A DNA stretch of 64,000 nt from Deltaproteobacteria bacterium (GCA_016713425.1 JADJPE010000005.1:5802501-5866500); one strand, 5' to 3'; positions 8,074 through 17,281 are shown, counted from the stretch's first letter. Made by a program: numbers and translations. Notes: generated by a model from the sequence alone, not told the origin.

Positions 8074-9717
8074 ATGCAATATGCGGGCGGCGTGTCTTTG
8101 TCGTTCCGCCTTTGCTATGCCACGCACCGAGCGCTCGACGCCGACCATGGTGCCTACTTCGCGCACGGTGGGATGCTCGTTCCTTGGGAAGACGCCCAGC
8201 AGGCACCGGAGGTCAACAGCGCCATCGACGTCGTCATCGAAGCGCCCGACGGGGAGCGATTCTCGTTCTTGGCCCGCGTAGGTCAACTCGTGCCGGAGCG
8301 AGGCTTCCTCGTAAGCTTCGAGGAGGAGAGCCGCGGCGTTCTCGCGAACCTCGACCAGTGCCTCGAAACGCCAACATTCCGCCAGGCAATCGAACGCGAG
8401 GCCCCGGAGCGAGCGCGGGATCCGCTCGTCCTTCGGGAGGAAGCTGAGGAGGAAACGCCGACCAGGCGTGGTCTCGCGAAAGCGCCGGCTTCGGCTTCGA
8501 TTTCGGCTTCGGCTTCGGCTTCGATTTCGGCTTCGACTTCGGCTTCGGCTTCGACTTCGGCTTCGGCTTCGGCTTCGACTGCGACTGCGACCTCGACTTC
8601 GGCCCTCCGCAAACCTCTGATCGATCCCATCGCAGGTGACACTCTTCGCGTGCCGACGTCGCGATTTCACGATGAGATCGACCCAACGTTAGACGAGCTC
8701 GGTCTCGACGGAGACACCGACGAATACGATCTCGCGGCGCTCGACCGCGAAAGCGTCGACGAGGAGCGCGCCATCGACGACGACCACGACGACGACGACG
8801 ACCACGACCCACTGCTCGACGCCATCGACGACGACACGCTCTTTGACGACCAATACGGAGAGGAGGGAGAGGAAGCGGACGACGGAGACGCGGATTCGGG
8901 TGCCCGCTCCAGCCGTGGGCCGGCGCCCGGCACCAAGTACACGGTCTTCGCGATCAAGTACCCGCATCTATCTGAGTTTCTGAGCGTGTACGAAGCCATC
9001 GATCGTGATCGGATCTTCCTCATCAACCTCGACCGGGATCGCCCAGACTGCAAAGTCGGCGGCGCGGCGCGGCTCCGCATCGCGCTCCCGGGCCACAATC
9101 TCTTCGAGATGTGGGCGTCCATGGAGGAGGTGAGCACGACCCGCATCACCCTTCGGCTGGATGCACGCGCGCCATCGCTCCGAAAGCTTGCTCTTTACAT
9201 CAACAGCTCAAACGCACGCGCGCGCCTCAAAAACGAGGTTCGGATGGAATCATCCGGTGCACAGTTGCTCATCACGGCGGCCGAAGTTCCCACCGCGGAC
9301 GAAGACCAAATGCCGATGCGGCGACGCCTCGCGCGAATGGGCATGGACGACAAGATCAATCTCGCGCTTTCCGGAAATCGCGAGGAACGCATGGCGCTTG
9401 CGCTCGATCCGAATCGCGCGATCCACATGTACCTCCTCAAGAACGCGCGCATCACACTCGAAGAAATCGCGTTCATGGCGAGAATGCCCTCCACCAACCC
9501 GCTCGTGCTGGACCGAATCGCGGAGAACCCGAGCTATACGCAGAATCTGCAGATCACCAAAGGCCTCGTCTACAACCCGAAGACGCCGATCAAGACCGCG
9601 GTTCGCCTGCTCGACCGTCTGCCGCGTTCCGAAATCATGAACATCGCCAAACGAACGCAAATGCACGCCCGCCTTGTCTTGTCGGCGAAGAACAAGTTGG
9701 CGAGCAAAAAGTGGTAG
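8074..9717 (+). CDS. PilZ-like domain protein with long low-complexity linker and C-terminal helical repeat region
   Basis: The 547-residue protein has three parts. Residues 1-130 (SLSFRLCYATHRALDADHGAYFAHGGMLVP, in part) resemble the PilZ-like domain that is multiplied in myxobacteria; a clear c-di-GMP-binding RxxxR motif is not obvious, so binding is unproven. Residues of about 138-180 are almost pure Ser/Ala/Thr built from hexamer repeats, then comes a highly acidic stretch with a DDDHDDDDDHD run. Residues of about 300-540 form a conserved-looking domain whose last third (REERMALALDPNRAIHMYLL, then LEEIAFMARMP) looks like short helical repeats. The gene may relate to motility or surface behaviour, but that rests on the domain alone. 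It is transcribed away from hutH and converges on aspS. Confidence 0.72.
   Translation: MQYAGGVSLSFRLCYATHRALDADHGAYFAHGGMLVPWEDAQQAPEVNSAIDVVIEAPDGERFSFLARVGQLVPERGFLVSFEEESRGVLANLDQCLETPTFRQAIEREAPERARDPLVLREEAEEETPTRRGLAKAPASASISASASASISASTSASASTSASASASTATATSTSALRKPLIDPIAGDTLRVPTSRFHDEIDPTLDELGLDGDTDEYDLAALDRESVDEERAIDDDHDDDDDHDPLLDAIDDDTLFDDQYGEEGEEADDGDADSGARSSRGPAPGTKYTVFAIKYPHLSEFLSVYEAIDRDRIFLINLDRDRPDCKVGGAARLRIALPGHNLFEMWASMEEVSTTRITLRLDARAPSLRKLALYINSSNARARLKNEVRMESSGAQLLITAAEVPTADEDQMPMRRRLARMGMDDKINLALSGNREERMALALDPNRAIHMYLLKNARITLEEIAFMARMPSTNPLVLDRIAENPSYTQNLQITKGLVYNPKTPIKTAVRLLDRLPRSEIMNIAKRTQMHARLVLSAKNKLASKKW
8488..8603 (+). repeat. Hexamer (gcttcg) coding repeat in the PilZ-like gene
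   Basis: About nineteen hexameric units, mostly gcttcg with gatttcg- and gacttcg-type variants, encode a Ser/Ala/Thr-rich linker. The period keeps frame whatever the copy number. Confidence 0.92.
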
Positions 9718-9780
9718 GCGCCGAGAGCCCTCTCGTCGCTCGCACTGAGTGAGCCCACGACAACCCGGGGCGTCGAGTCA

Positions 9781-11643
9781 TCAGGTCGCTTCTTTTGTCG
9801 CTTCTTTCGTCGCTTCTTTTGTCCCGTCCTTCGATTCCTTCGAGGGCGGCGCGATCGAGCGAATGAACAGGTCCGCGAGCTGCTGCTCCTGAATCGGGGT
9901 CGGGGCGCCGGACATCGGGTCCGCGCCTTTTTGCGTCTTCGGAAATGGGATCACGTCGCGCAGAGACTGCCCGCCTGCGATGAGCATCGCCAACCGATCC
10001 ATGCCGGCCGCGATGCCGCCGTGAGGCGGGGCGCCAAAAGAGAGCGCCTCGAGAAGGAACCCAAACTTCGCCTGCTGTTCTTCAGCCGAGATCGACAAGG
10101 CGTCGAAGACCTTCGCCTGGACATCCGGGTCGTGGATTCGGATCGAGCCGCCCGCGATCTCATTGCCGTTGAGCACGAGATCGTAGGCCAAAGCTCGGCA
10201 GGCCCCAGGGTCACTCGTCAAGCGGTCAACATCCTCGTGGCGCGGCGAAGTGAAGGGATGATGCGCGGCCACATACGTACGGCTCTTCTCGTCGTACTCG
10301 AAGAGCGGGAAGTCCGTAACCCAAAGGACCTTCCAAGCGCCCTCGGGGATGAGCCCGAGCTTGCGGCCAAGGTGGAGTCGCAAGTGGCTCATCACCGTGT
10401 GTACAAGCTTCGGAGGACCAAACTGAAAGAGGATGGTGTCCTGCGGCCTTGCGCCGGTCGCTTCGTTGATGGCGACGCGAAGGCCATCCTCGATGACCTT
10501 GGAGAACGGCGACTGCGTCCACGTTCCATCTTCGGCGATCTTCGCCCGGCCAAGACCGGCCGCACCGACGCCTTTGGCTTCGACCTCGAGCTTGTCGACT
10601 TCGGTCCGACTGAGAGGCTGCTCACCGGGTACGACCATCGCCTTGATGATGCCCCCCTGCGCCAGCGCTTGCTTGAAGAGCGGGACACCGCCGCCGTCGT
10701 GCTGCTTCACCAGATCTGTCAGCACCACGTGTTCGAGGCCGAAGCGTAAATCCGGCTTGTCGGACCCGTAGCGACGCATAGCCTCATCGTAGGTCATCAC
10801 CGGGAAAGGATCCGGAAGCGTCACGTCGATCGTTTCTTTGAAGAGCGAACGAACCATCCGCTCGACGACTTGGTGGATATCGCGCATGTCGACGAAAGAC
10901 AGCTCGAGATCGATCTGCGTAAACTCTGGTTGCCGATCTTGGCGCAGGTCCTCGTCGCGAAAGCACTTCGTGATCTGAAAGTAGCGATCGAACCCAGCGA
11001 TCATGAAGAGCTGCTTGTAGATCTGCGGACTCTCGGCGAGCGCGTAGAAAGAGCCTGGATTCAGACGCGACGGCACGACGAAGTTTCTCGCCCCGCCTGG
11101 CGTGTACTTTACCATGAAGGGCGTCTCGAGCTCCGTGAAGCCCTGCTCGACGAGCGACCGTCTCGCGACCTGGTTCAGACGCGAACGCATCAGCAGCGTC
11201 CGCTGAATCGAAGGACGCCTTAGATCCAGATAGCGATAGGCGAGCCGCTTGTCCTCGCTCGTATCCACGTCATCGGAGATCTCGAACGGAGGCGTCTCCG
11301 CGCGATTGAAGACCTCGATGTAGTCGGCCTCGATCTCGATCTCGCCCGTTGGCAGCTTCGGGTTGACGTTCGAGCCACGCGACCGAACCTTGCCCGCAAC
11401 GCCAATGACCCACTCTCCCCGGACTCGATCGGCAATCCCATGGGCCTCCTTGGTCGAAGATTCGTCGAAGACGACCTGGACGAGACCCGTTCGATCGCGG
11501 AGATCAATGAAGACCGCCCCGCCCAGGTCGCGGTAGGTCTGCACCCACCCCATCACGACCACCGACTGCCCGATATCCGCTGCTCTCAGGTCGCCGCACA
11601 TATGAGAGCGCTTCCGCTCCTGAATGAGCCGAGGACCATCCAT
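9781..11643 (-). CDS. aspS: Aspartyl-tRNA synthetase
   Basis: AspRS charges tRNA-Asp (and in some bacteria tRNA-Asn) with aspartate. The 620-residue product is a bacterial-type class II enzyme: an OB-fold anticodon domain (GWVQTYRDLGGAVFIDLRDR), motif 2 FRDEDLRQDRQPEFTQID, an inserted GAD domain in the middle, and motif 3 GIAAGMDRLAMLIAG followed by IPFPKTQKGADPM. The ATG at 11643 matches the family N-terminus (QERKRSHMCGDL aligns with the E. coli start); an in-frame start six codons upstream is possible. Unusual is the C-terminal tail with three KEAT repeats. It converges on the PilZ-like gene and diverges from the small gene at 11763. Confidence 0.97.
   Translation of the reverse strand: MDGPRLIQERKRSHMCGDLRAADIGQSVVVMGWVQTYRDLGGAVFIDLRDRTGLVQVVFDESSTKEAHGIADRVRGEWVIGVAGKVRSRGSNVNPKLPTGEIEIEADYIEVFNRAETPPFEISDDVDTSEDKRLAYRYLDLRRPSIQRTLLMRSRLNQVARRSLVEQGFTELETPFMVKYTPGGARNFVVPSRLNPGSFYALAESPQIYKQLFMIAGFDRYFQITKCFRDEDLRQDRQPEFTQIDLELSFVDMRDIHQVVERMVRSLFKETIDVTLPDPFPVMTYDEAMRRYGSDKPDLRFGLEHVVLTDLVKQHDGGGVPLFKQALAQGGIIKAMVVPGEQPLSRTEVDKLEVEAKGVGAAGLGRAKIAEDGTWTQSPFSKVIEDGLRVAINEATGARPQDTILFQFGPPKLVHTVMSHLRLHLGRKLGLIPEGAWKVLWVTDFPLFEYDEKSRTYVAAHHPFTSPRHEDVDRLTSDPGACRALAYDLVLNGNEIAGGSIRIHDPDVQAKVFDALSISAEEQQAKFGFLLEALSFGAPPHGGIAAGMDRLAMLIAGGQSLRDVIPFPKTQKGADPMSGAPTPIQEQQLADLFIRSIAPPSKESKDGTKEATKEATKEAT
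9785..9820 (-). repeat. 12-bp in-frame repeat, three copies, at the aspS 3' end
   Basis: Three adjacent 12-base copies of gtcgcttctttt (one base differs in the middle copy) encode KEAT-type repeats that form the last residues of AspRS, beyond the conserved family end. Confidence 0.92.
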
Positions 11644-11762
11644 GCTGAGGCCTTCCACCATCGTGCACCGGCGGTTATCGTAGGCGCGGTCCCTGGGTCA
11701 ATGGCCGAGCGACATTCCGCTTGTTTGGGGGCACCAGGCACCAAGGTGGGGGCGCATCAACC

Positions 11763-12053
11763 ATGACGGGGGAGATTCAAGTCTGGTCAGTCTTCGACCG
11801 CGACGATCGCCTGGTCCTCGCGCTCTCGAACGAGCCGGGCGAATACAACTTCGCGCGCCTTCCACCCCGACCGGTCGACCCCGTGTTCCTGCCCTATGCG
11901 ACGGTCCAGTGCTACGACGCCAAAGCCGAGTCCGCGTTGCTGCAGATGGTCATGGCGTCGTCGACCGTCAGCGACCTCTTTCAGCGCCTCTCGGGCGCGG
12001 GCTACCGAATCCAGTTGGGCCGTCCGAAAACAGGCCACTTCGCGCGCCTGTAG
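11763..12053 (+). CDS. Conserved-looking small protein of unknown function
   Basis: The 96-residue product (start MTGEIQVWSVFDRDDRLV) has no motif that I recognise. It is a mixed alpha/beta, soluble-looking protein without signal peptide or transmembrane helix, and its composition is that of a real protein rather than a shadow frame. The ATG at 11763 sits in a ccatgacgggg context with a purine-poor leader, so the start is only likely. It diverges from aspS across about 120 bases and converges on rluB with a 28-base gap. No function is proposed. Confidence 0.6.
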   Translation: MTGEIQVWSVFDRDDRLVLALSNEPGEYNFARLPPRPVDPVFLPYATVQCYDAKAESALLQMVMASSTVSDLFQRLSGAGYRIQLGRPKTGHFARL

Positions 12054-12081
12054 AATCTTAGGAAGCTAACACGTTTACCCT

Positions 12082-12969
12082 TCATCCGCCGCGGCGGGGC
12101 CCCAACCCGCGCGAACGAACCCTGCGTCGCGCCTTTGGATCGCTCGTCTCCAATCCGGGAATTCGCCCGCGGCCGCGCCTCGGCACACCCAACACGCCTG
12201 GGGACCCTGGGGACCCTGCCGCCGATGTCTGGAGAACGCCCGCATCAAGGCCGGACAGCGCGTAGAGATCGCGCAGCTCGCGCTTCGAGAGATAGCGATA
12301 TTGCCCGGGTCGGAGCGCGCCGAGTGCGATCGAGCCGAAACGGGTGCGAACCACCCGGCGGGCGGGGTGGCCCACGGCGTCGAGCATCCTGCGCACCAAT
12401 CGATTGCGTCCCTCGCGAACGACAATCTCAAGCCACGTGCGCCGACCGTCCGTCTCCAGGACGCGCACGTCGGCGGGCCGAGAGGGGCCGTCCTCGAGCG
12501 CGACGCCGTTCCGCAGGATCTCGAGGGTCGCGTCGGTCGGTTCTCCGGGGACCTCGACGGCGTAAGCTTTCGGGACGTGATGCCTCGGATGAAGCAGGCG
12601 GTTGATCAAGGCCCCGTCATTGGAGAGCAGCAGGAGCCCTTCGCTGTGGTAGTCGAGGCGCCCAACCGGAACCAAACGATACGGCTCGCTCGAGACGATC
12701 GCCGACACACACTCCCGCCCTCCTGGGTCGTCCATCGTCGTCACGACGGCATCCGGCTTGTGGAGCGCGATCGTCGCATTCGGCTCTCGCTCCGCAACGA
12801 GCCGGCCGTCGACGGCAATTCGGTCCGCGTCTGGATCGGCCTTCGCGCCGAGCTCTCGAACAACCACGCCGTTCACAGAGACGCGACCGTCGGCGATGAA
12901 GCGCTCGGCCGCGCGGCGCGAGGCCACACCCGCGCGCGCAAGGATGAGTTGGAGGCGAACCTCACTCAT
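12082..12969 (-). CDS. rluB: Pseudouridine synthase, RsuA/RluB family
   Basis: RluB-type enzymes convert a uridine of 23S rRNA (position 2605 in E. coli) to pseudouridine. The 295-residue protein starts with an S4 RNA-binding domain (VRLQLILARAGVASRRAAERFI) and then has the catalytic motif GRLDYHSEGLLLLSNDG with the nucleophilic aspartate near residue 105. VREGRNRLVRRMLDAVGHP is also characteristic of the RsuA/RluB/E/F group. The last 50 residues are a Gly/Arg-rich basic tail. Its ATG overlaps the scpB stop by 4 bases, a common scpB-rluB arrangement. RsuA or RluE/F cannot be strictly excluded, but the scpB linkage favours RluB. Confidence 0.88.
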   Translation of the reverse strand: MSEVRLQLILARAGVASRRAAERFIADGRVSVNGVVVRELGAKADPDADRIAVDGRLVAEREPNATIALHKPDAVVTTMDDPGGRECVSAIVSSEPYRLVPVGRLDYHSEGLLLLSNDGALINRLLHPRHHVPKAYAVEVPGEPTDATLEILRNGVALEDGPSRPADVRVLETDGRRTWLEIVVREGRNRLVRRMLDAVGHPARRVVRTRFGSIALGALRPGQYRYLSKRELRDLYALSGLDAGVLQTSAAGSPGSPGVLGVPRRGRGRIPGLETSDPKARRRVRSRGLGPRRGG

Positions 12970-13973
12970 TCGGCTGAAGACTCAAGAGGCCTCGCCTCAC
13001 CGTCCGAGGCAAACGGCTCGTCGTTTGGCGCGGGCGAATCCTCCACGTCCAGTGCCACCACGTGACCCGACGCAACCGCATCGCCCAGTGCCGACGAATC
13101 CTCCGAGCCAGGCGCATCGCCCAACGCGAACGCGTGGTCGACCAAGGACGAATCGCCCAACGCGTCTGAGGCCTCTGATGCGAGATCATCCGGCGATTCG
13201 GATCCCTCCGAGGCCTCCGACGCCTCCGCCTCGTTGGGGGCGCCCGGATTCAAGATCTGCTCGGCCGCGCGCCGCACGCGATCGGCAACGCCCACCGCCT
13301 CCTCGAGCGCCTCCAAGTCCGGGTCTTGCTCGCGCTCGCTCAGGAAATGAACGGCGCCCGCGAGATCCGAGAGCTTGCGCTTGTCGTGCACGATACCTTC
13401 GACCTGCCGCTGATGCTCTTCGTCGAGCTCATGGTACTCGCGCAGCGTCGGGAGCTCGGCCAGCGAACGGAGGCCAAAGAACTCGAGAAAGTGCCGCGTC
13501 GTCCCATAGATGATGGGACGCCCGATCTCCTCCCGCTTGCCGAGAATCTTCACGAGATCGTGCTCCAAGAGCGACTTGAGCGCCGCCCCTGAGTCGACAC
13601 CCCGAATCGACTCGATCTCGGGCTTGGTCACCGGTTGCCGATAGGCAACGACCGAAAGCGTTTCGAGCGAGGCCTTCGACAGCTTCTGAGGCTTCGCTGC
13701 CAGCAGCCGGCGGACGAACGGCGCATTCTCGCCCACGGTCCGGAACTGCAGAGCGTCACCCAGATCTTCGACGCGTATGCCGCGCGCCACCGCCCGTGCG
13801 TCGTCGCGATACTGCGCGACGAGACGTTCAATCGCCTCAAAAACCTCAGTCTCCGAGACCTCGGGTTCCTCGATCCGAATGATCTCGGCGAGTCGCGCGT
13901 AGCCGACCGGTTCGGGGCTGATAAGCAGGAGCGACTCGATCACCGAGCCAATACGTTCCGGAGCGAGAGACAT
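12966..13973 (-). CDS. scpB: Segregation and condensation protein B with long acidic tail
   Basis: ScpB is the winged-helix kite subunit that works with ScpA and SMC in chromosome condensation. Residues 1-190 carry the family features (RIGSVIESLLLISPEPV, LSKASLETLSVVAYRQPVTKPEIESIRGV, GRPIIYGTTRHFLEFFGL). The rest is unusual: an acidic, low-complexity tail of about 130 residues with imperfect ALGD/EASE-type repeats, making the protein (335 residues) much longer than the usual 180-250. scpA is not upstream within the window; the next gene upstream is a flagellar-block gene ending 112 bases away, so the usual scpA-scpB pair is separated here. Confidence 0.92.
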   Translation of the reverse strand: MSLAPERIGSVIESLLLISPEPVGYARLAEIIRIEEPEVSETEVFEAIERLVAQYRDDARAVARGIRVEDLGDALQFRTVGENAPFVRRLLAAKPQKLSKASLETLSVVAYRQPVTKPEIESIRGVDSGAALKSLLEHDLVKILGKREEIGRPIIYGTTRHFLEFFGLRSLAELPTLREYHELDEEHQRQVEGIVHDKRKLSDLAGAVHFLSEREQDPDLEALEEAVGVADRVRRAAEQILNPGAPNEAEASEASEGSESPDDLASEASDALGDSSLVDHAFALGDAPGSEDSSALGDAVASGHVVALDVEDSPAPNDEPFASDGEARPLESSAE

Positions 13974-14085
13974 GTCGACGCTGGCGGTCAGTACGAACTT
14001 GGTCGAAACCGGTCAAACGAAATCACCCCCACCGATCGACGCCACACCACCCCCGGCCGGCAACCCCCACCACGCACGCCCAAAA

Positions 14086-14415
14086 TCAAGGGACGTCGAG
14101 CGCACGAACCCTTCGGAGCCGGTCCACCGAGCGTCGTCGCTGCGCCAAGCCTTTCCGCGCCCACCGAAGCGCCTCCGCCCACTGCGCGTCCAAGGCCAAG
14201 ATCGCTTCCTGTAGGGCGAGCTCCGCCGAAGAAGGAGGGTCTTCCCCCCCTTCGCCAGCCGCCGAACTCGCTTTGATTTGGTCGAGCAGGACCGCTCGAC
14301 GAAGCGCGCTGTGCTCAGCCGCGTCGATCACGGTCTCCGGGTCGCTCTCCACGGGCGGCGGCGACCCCGTGGCGGCAAGAAGCGCTTCCAGCAGCGCTTG
14401 ACGAGCTTCGCTCAC
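14086..14415 (-). CDS. Small protein in the fliT position (unknown)
   Basis: The 109-residue product follows fliS with a 4-base overlap, the place where the chaperone gene fliT lies in many flagellar operons. It is helix-rich, with an N-terminal MSEARQALLEALLAATG and a C-terminal helix ALQEAILALDAQWAEALRWA that could form a small helical bundle like FliT, but no direct similarity can be claimed. By position it may be a flagellar export chaperone or a regulator of the filament operon. It is the last gene of the fliC-fliD-fliS run before scpB. Confidence 0.6.
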   Translation of the reverse strand: MSEARQALLEALLAATGSPPPVESDPETVIDAAEHSALRRAVLLDQIKASSAAGEGGEDPPSSAELALQEAILALDAQWAEALRWARKGLAQRRRSVDRLRRVRALDVP

Positions 14416-14792
14416 CCCCGCCCTCGAACGCCTCTCGCCTCTCGAAACGAGTCGCGCACGCTCTTGAGGATCCGCGCCGCCTCACCAAAGCCCTTCCCCT
14501 CGCCGGTCGCGCTGCTCTCGAGCACGCGCGCGGCCGCGAAATCATAGAGCCGCTCGAGATTCCCCGTCAGCTCCGGAGCCACGCTGTGGTCGAGCGCGGC
14601 CGATAACTCTCCGACGATCGCGAGGACGCGATCAACCCGAGCGGCCTTGTCTCTGACGTTCTTCGCCTCAGCAAAGACAGCGGCCTCGTCCAAACAAGAC
14701 AACGCCTTCGTCAAGAGCTGATCCAGTACGTCCGCCGGCGGCGCCGATTCGACGTAGACACTTCGGTAGCAGCTTAGGGCTCTCGCGTTCAT
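14412..14792 (-). CDS. fliS: Flagellar export chaperone FliS
   Basis: FliS binds the C-terminal helix of flagellin in the cytoplasm and stops early polymerisation before export. The 126-residue, all-helical protein starts with the family pattern NARALSCYRSVYVESAPPADV (in part) and LLTKALSCLDEAAVFAE, and has LTGNLERLYDFAAARVLES, the part that clasps flagellin. It follows fliD by 36 bases and overlaps the fliT-position gene by 4. The order fliC-fliD-fliS is the standard one, which supports the call. Confidence 0.9.
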   Translation of the reverse strand: MNARALSCYRSVYVESAPPADVLDQLLTKALSCLDEAAVFAEAKNVRDKAARVDRVLAIVGELSAALDHSVAPELTGNLERLYDFAAARVLESSATGEGKGFGEAARILKSVRDSFREARGVRGRG

Positions 14793-14828
14793 CTTGTTCG
14801 CGTTCCTTTGTTCTTCACCGTCATCACA

Positions 14829-16220
14829 TCAGGCGTTGAAGAGCGCCGCGATGTATGTCGTCTGGCTGTTCAAATTCACCATCAAGCGATCGAGCGCGGC
14901 GAACTGCTTCCTCAGCCTGTCTCCAAGCTGCGTCGCTCGATCCTCGACTCGTTCAATCTGTTCGTCAAATCGGTTCGCCTCGTCCTTCAGGAGCGACTGC
15001 CGAGATGACAAGATGCCAGTCGTCGACTGCGTAAAGCGATCGATCAACTCGCTCAAGCCGCCGGTAATGCCACCCTCACCATTGTCTCCGTAGATGAAGG
15101 CCTCCAGGCCTGCAGAATCTGAGTCGACCGCATTGCTGAATTTTGTAGAGTCAAGCGTCAATGACCCATCGCGGTTGATCGTGATGCCGAACGTTCCCAT
15201 CGAGACATTGCCACCCTCGTGACCGTAGCCCGAGCCGATGACCCCGCCCAATCCACGCTGCAGACTCTGGAGCGTGAGGTCGCCGAAGAGCTTACCCCGG
15301 TTCCCCGTGGAATCATCGGTAAGCTGCGTCTGAAGGGCCTTGATCACGTCGTTGTAAGCGCTCACCACCTCGTCCACACGCGAAAGCGCGGTCTCGGTCG
15401 AGGTGCTGGCCCCATCCTCCTCGGTGCTCGCAGCGGCAGTCTCCGCAACCGTAAGGTTTACGTCTGAGCCACTGGCCTCAAGCAGGTGAAAGGTCACGCC
15501 CTCGATGGCCTCGGTCGCCGTGTTGGATGACGAACGATATTCGACGCCGTCCACGAGGAACCGTGCATCTTGCGCCGCCTGGACTTCGTTCAGTCCGAAC
15601 TCCATATCCGGTCCGGCCAGCGTATCGAAGCTGATCGCGTTCTCCTCCCCCGGCTCACCCGTTACGACGAGCTGATAGCTTGAGCCGTCGTACGCGACCG
15701 CGGCATGCACCCTCGCATCGGAGGCATTGATCGAAGCCGCCACGTCCTCGAGCGACTCCGAGAAATCGAAGGAGATGTCGACCCGCTCCGAATCGCCCAC
15801 CGTGATGCCGAACGAGCCACTGCTGCCTATCTCCCCATCACTCGATGAGAAGGTCCGAGATCGATTGACTTGAGCAGCCGAGAGGTTGAGCGCACGGATC
15901 GTGTAGCTTCCCACCGACGCGCTCGACGTCGCGCTCGCCACGAGCTTGCTCTCGTCCCCCGACAAGGCCTGCTTGACCGTCGGCGTCGTCGAGCTCTCGC
16001 TCGAGGTCCCGAAGAGCTCAGCCGGCGTATCGAGCGCCTTGACCTTGAGGTCCAGCGCCTTGAGCTTGGTGATCAAATCACCAAGCACACTCGCTTTCCG
16101 GTTTGCGTCGGTCTTTCGCGTCTGAAGCCCCGAGATCGTGGCCTTCTCCGCTTCAACCGCAGCATCGATCAAGCCCGTGAAGTCGACGCCCGCTCCGATA
16201 CCAGAAAAGCCTGTCGTCAC
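14829..16220 (-). CDS. fliD: Flagellar filament cap protein FliD (HAP2)
   Basis: FliD forms the cap at the filament tip and guides flagellin folding. The 463-residue protein begins MTTGFSGIGAGVDFTGLIDA, the D0 cap motif, followed by a coiled coil (EKATISGLQTRKTDANRKAS) and closes with a coiled C-terminal helix (LLKDEANRFDEQIERVEDRA). The start is a GTG at 16220 with a strong GGAGGT ribosome site 7 bases upstream, so it is secure. A 185-base spacer with two hairpins separates it from fliC. Confidence 0.95.
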   Translation of the reverse strand: MTTGFSGIGAGVDFTGLIDAAVEAEKATISGLQTRKTDANRKASVLGDLITKLKALDLKVKALDTPAELFGTSSESSTTPTVKQALSGDESKLVASATSSASVGSYTIRALNLSAAQVNRSRTFSSSDGEIGSSGSFGITVGDSERVDISFDFSESLEDVAASINASDARVHAAVAYDGSSYQLVVTGEPGEENAISFDTLAGPDMEFGLNEVQAAQDARFLVDGVEYRSSSNTATEAIEGVTFHLLEASGSDVNLTVAETAAASTEEDGASTSTETALSRVDEVVSAYNDVIKALQTQLTDDSTGNRGKLFGDLTLQSLQRGLGGVIGSGYGHEGGNVSMGTFGITINRDGSLTLDSTKFSNAVDSDSAGLEAFIYGDNGEGGITGGLSELIDRFTQSTTGILSSRQSLLKDEANRFDEQIERVEDRATQLGDRLRKQFAALDRLMVNLNSQTTYIAALFNA

Positions 16221-16258
16221 GACGCACCTCCAGCCATGTTTAGGCTACGCATCGAGCG

Positions 16259-16282
16259 CGTCTTTGGTCCCGACCAAAGACG
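16259..16282 (-). other. 10-bp perfect hairpin in the fliC-fliD spacer
   Basis: A stem cgtctttggt / accaaagacg with a 4-base loop lies 38 bases upstream of the fliD GTG. It is close enough to be part of the fliD leader, where it could affect translation or protect a processed 5' end. Confidence 0.7.
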
Positions 16283-16299
16283 AACTTCGACGTCGATCG

Positions 16300-16329
16300 C
16301 TGGCGCGGGCCAAACACGGCCCGCGCCAG
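16300..16329 (-). terminator. Strong 12-bp hairpin after flagellin gene
   Basis: The arms ctggcgcgggcc and ggcccgcgccag pair perfectly around a 6-base loop, 76 bases after the fliC stop. No U-run follows on the minus strand, so it is either a weak terminator or attenuator between fliC and fliD, or a 3' stabiliser of the flagellin mRNA. Confidence 0.65.
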
Positions 16330-16405
16330 CCATCAGTCATCAGTATCCTAAACCGCGAGCTCGTTCGGAAGCCCGAGCCCATCAATTTCCGCTTATTTCG
16401 ATGTC

Positions 16406-17230
16406 TTACCCGAGGAGCGAGAGGGCCGCCGACGGGAGCTGATTCGCCTGGGCCAACACGGCGATACCGGCCTGCGACAGAATCTGATTCCGGGTCAGCG
16501 CCGCTGTCTCTTCCGCCACGTCGACGTCGCGAATTCGAGAATTCGCGGCCGACAGGTTTTCGTGTGCGACGGAGAGGTTGTTCACCGTAACACCGAGACG
16601 ATTCTGAGCTGCACCCAGAGTCGCACGACTGGTCGAGAGCGTGTTGATCGCGGCGTCAATCGTATCGAGCCCGGCCTGTGCGCCGGCCTGCGTATCGAAA
16701 TCCAAGGCATCGACACCCAGCGTCGCCGAGTCCGTCGCCGTGAACGTCATGGTAATCGTATCGTCGGCTGTACCACGGATACCGACCTGCATGTCGATAT
16801 CACCGGCATCAGCGCCGAGCATCCGAACACCGTTAAACTCTGTAACCGTCGAGATACGGTCCAGTTCGCCTACAAGCTCACCCGCTTCTGTCGAGATGAA
16901 GCTTCGTTCGTCCGTACCCAAGGTTCCGTTCGCGCTCTGCACTGCGAGTTCACGAAGACGGACCAGAATGCCCGCCTGCTCGTTCATCGCGCCTTCGGCG
17001 AGCTGCCCCATCGAGATGCCGTCGTTCGCATTCCTTTGCGCTTGCGCCAGGCCACGAATCTGAGCCTTGAGTTTTTCACTGATACCTAGACCGGCTGCAT
17101 CGTCTGCGGCGACCGTAATTCGCTGACCTGACGACAGACGCGAAACGTTGTTCGTCAAGTTCTTCTGGGATGCACCCAAGTTCCGCTGTGCGCCGAGAGA
17201 CGCCGGGTTGGTGTTAATATAAAGAGCCAT
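16406..17230 (-). CDS. fliC: Flagellin
   Basis: This is the only filament protein gene in the window. The 274-residue product has the conserved D0/D1 N-terminus (ALYINTNPASLGAQRNL, then RLSSGQRITVAADDAAGLGI) and C-terminus (ENLSAANSRIRDVDVAEE, then QILSQAGIAVLAQANQLP). The central part is only about 90 residues, so outer D2/D3 domains are minimal or absent. A GGAGGT ribosome site precedes the ATG by 8 bases. Upstream lie a 7-bp inverted repeat and a possible sigma-28 promoter in an otherwise empty 227-base spacer, the usual setting of a FliA-controlled flagellin gene. Confidence 0.98.
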   Translation of the reverse strand: MALYINTNPASLGAQRNLGASQKNLTNNVSRLSSGQRITVAADDAAGLGISEKLKAQIRGLAQAQRNANDGISMGQLAEGAMNEQAGILVRLRELAVQSANGTLGTDERSFISTEAGELVGELDRISTVTEFNGVRMLGADAGDIDMQVGIRGTADDTITMTFTATDSATLGVDALDFDTQAGAQAGLDTIDAAINTLSTSRATLGAAQNRLGVTVNNLSVAHENLSAANSRIRDVDVAEETAALTRNQILSQAGIAVLAQANQLPSAALSLLG

Positions 17231-17257
17231 CTAGAAAACCTCCGTGTCGTTTACAGA

Positions 17258-17272
17258 GCGCTATCATAGCGC
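17258..17272. promoter_or_regulatory. Inverted repeat in the fliC leader
   Basis: gcgctat-c-atagcgc is a perfect 7-bp dyad with a single central base, about 28 bases upstream of the fliC ATG and downstream of the possible sigma-28 promoter. It could be an operator or an RNA structure in the leader. Confidence 0.6.
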
Positions 17273-17281
17273 CCACTCCTT

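Noticed and set aside
13974..14085. Search for scpA upstream of scpB
   Set aside because: Only a 112-base spacer separates scpB from the flagellar block. scpA is not in the window; this says nothing about the rest of the genome.
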